From UBA4416 sp040376995 (GTDB lineage: Bacteria > Bacteroidota > Bacteroidia > B-17B0 > Aurantibacillaceae): a DNA stretch of 5,317 nucleotides. The stretch is taken from NCBI GenBank assembly GCA_040376995.1, contig JBEIPP010000197.1:1-5317 (forward strand), read 5' to 3'. This document shows positions 4,934-5,317 of this stretch, piece after piece (within the stretch, counting starts at the first letter, position 1; each line of letters starts with the position of its first letter). The position numbers and the translations under genes were made by a program. The notes beneath the pieces are model-generated. The model was not told where the DNA came from. It was given only the letters and a program-made list of their open reading frames with translations, and did no database searches.

Positions 4934-5062
4934 TTATTTAATCCAACTAGTATTTGGGTTTTTCTTGGTGTTTATAAGAGCGTGAATATAAACAGTATCG
5001 TTTGTTTCGTTAATAGTAAAATGAAACATATAATGAAATTTGGGAATAGGCAGGCAATGTAT
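4934..5062 (-). pseudogene. C-terminal remnant of a RelE/ParE-family toxin
   Basis: Read on the minus strand this gives 42 residues beginning IHCLPIPKFHYMFHFTINE and continuing with DTVYIHALINTKKNPNTSW to a TAA stop. This is the usual end of RelE/ParE-superfamily (plasmid stabilisation type) toxins of Bacteroidota, whose last strands read like CLPxxKFPYMIxF...VYIHAVxNTxxNP. Such toxins are about 95-100 residues, so more than half is missing. Upstream the frame runs straight into the fixed-loop hairpin at 5072-5104 and meets a TAG beyond it. No Met start or antitoxin gene is seen. It is most simply a relic cut by repeat insertion or deletion and is not expected to work. Confidence 0.75.
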
Positions 5063-5071
5063 TTCCCCCGC

Positions 5072-5104
5072 TAGTTGGAGTTTAGCGTAGCGTAACTTCA
5101 ACTA
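5072..5104. repeat. Fixed-loop hairpin, copy 2
   Basis: Arms TAGTTGGAGTT (5072-5082) and AACTTCAACTA (5094-5104) pair over 11 bp with one G-T. The loop TAGCGTAGCGT is identical to that of copy 1. Together with the preceding CCCGC it begins the 19-bp direct repeat shared with 5141-5159. It lies at the broken end of the RelE/ParE remnant. Confidence 0.75.
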
Positions 5105-5145
5105 ATAATAATTAAGTAGTACTTGCCAGTTTGTAACTGACCCGC

Positions 5146-5184
5146 TAGTTGGAGTTTAGGCTTTTTCAGCCGCAACTCCAACTA
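5146..5184. repeat. Related hairpin with a different loop
   Basis: TAGTTGGAGTT (5146-5156) pairs perfectly with AACTCCAACTA (5174-5184). A 2x2 internal loop is followed by GGCT/AGCC (5159-5162, 5168-5171) around TTTTC. Bases 5141-5159 repeat 5067-5085 exactly (CCCGCTAGTTGGAGTTTAG), so it shares its left arm with copy 2 but not the loop. Confidence 0.75.
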
Positions 5185-5317
5185 TAATAGACCTCTTTCA
5201 TAATTGATAATTATAAATACCTGCTATAAAATTAAGTCTAAGAGTAAAACGTTTTCTTCTGTTTCTGTATTTCTCGGCTACAATTCTAAATATTTTTATT
5301 GAGCGAATTACATTTTC
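5185..5317 (-). mobile_element. End of an insertion sequence, continuing past the window
   Basis: This interval contains the 3' end of an IS5-type transposase gene. The element's terminus should lie a few bases beyond the stop codon, around 5184-5197. AGACCTCTTTC (5189-5199) is the candidate terminal inverted repeat, abutting the hairpin at 5146-5184. The other end and the target duplication are outside the window, so the exact boundary is an estimate. Confidence 0.5.
5198..5317 (-). CDS. IS5-type DDE transposase, C-terminal 39 residues (gene runs off the window)
   Basis: The minus strand encodes ENVIRSIKIFRIVAEKYRNR, then RKRFTLRLNFIAGIYNYQL, and a TGA stop at 5198-5200. The pattern E..I..IK.FRI....YRNRRKRF.LR.N.IAGIYN is the standard end of IS5-family (DDE_Tnp_4-like) transposases. 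The first visible Glu may be the last member of the catalytic DDE triad. The tail rich in Arg and Lys is normal for the family. The gene is cut only by the window edge, so nothing can be said about whether the full transposase is intact. It is the right-hand mobile boundary of the region and reads towards the toxin remnant. Confidence 0.8.
   Translation of the reverse strand, partial: ENVIRSIKIFRIVAEKYRNRRKRFTLRLNFIAGIYNYQL

Noticed and set aside
4911..4935. GTAGCTAC palindrome followed by seven T as an intrinsic terminator for the toxin and immunity genes
   Set aside because: An 8-bp palindrome without a loop cannot form a stable hairpin, and it lies over 200 bp from the immunity stop codon.
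1..5317. CRISPR array, tRNA or rRNA genes
   Set aside because: No regularly spaced direct repeats of CRISPR type, no tRNA cloverleaf with a TTCRA arm, and no rRNA-like sequence were seen on reading both strands.

Overview
The window reads as AT-rich accessory DNA from a member of the Bacteroidota. The clues are A-rich translation starts without a clear Shine-Dalgarno sequence, -7 boxes of the TAnnTTTG type, an ORF6N-domain protein, an Rhs core of the YPFG...NGKEKD...DPDG type, and short palindromic repeats of a style common in that phylum. The genus cannot be fixed from this sequence.

Left part (1-1614): two tyrosine recombinases in tandem, the first cut by the window edge and the second overlapping it by 20 bp. 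The second gene carries a 33-bp palindromic repeat read in frame near its start. A strong hairpin follows, then a -7 type promoter box.

Middle (1633-3306): one ORF6N-domain (phage antirepressor-like) gene ends in a clear intrinsic terminator at 2270-2308. After it come about 1 kb without a convincing gene but with several long stem-loops (2536-2611, 2803-2821, 2833-2905, 3057-3180) and a common dispersed repeat at 3215-3232. This block may be a mosaic of repeats or may encode a structured RNA.

Right part (3307-4702): a detached Rhs C-terminal tip, with the end of the Rhs core fused to a variable domain carrying HELTH (zinc metallopeptidase type). It overlaps by 8 bp a gene for a 170-residue exported protein that is the obvious immunity candidate. 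The large Rhs shell that would normally precede the tip is absent.

Right edge (4703-5317): decayed DNA on the minus strand. It holds the C-terminal 42 residues of a RelE/ParE-family toxin and the C-terminal 39 residues of an IS5-type transposase that runs off the window. Hairpins lie among them, two of which share an identical 11-nt loop on different stems.

Taken together, this looks like a recombination-prone island: recombinases at one end, an insertion sequence at the other, and toxin and immunity cargo with repeat debris between them. The least explained features are the fixed-loop hairpins, the structured non-coding block and the orphan toxin/exported partner pair.
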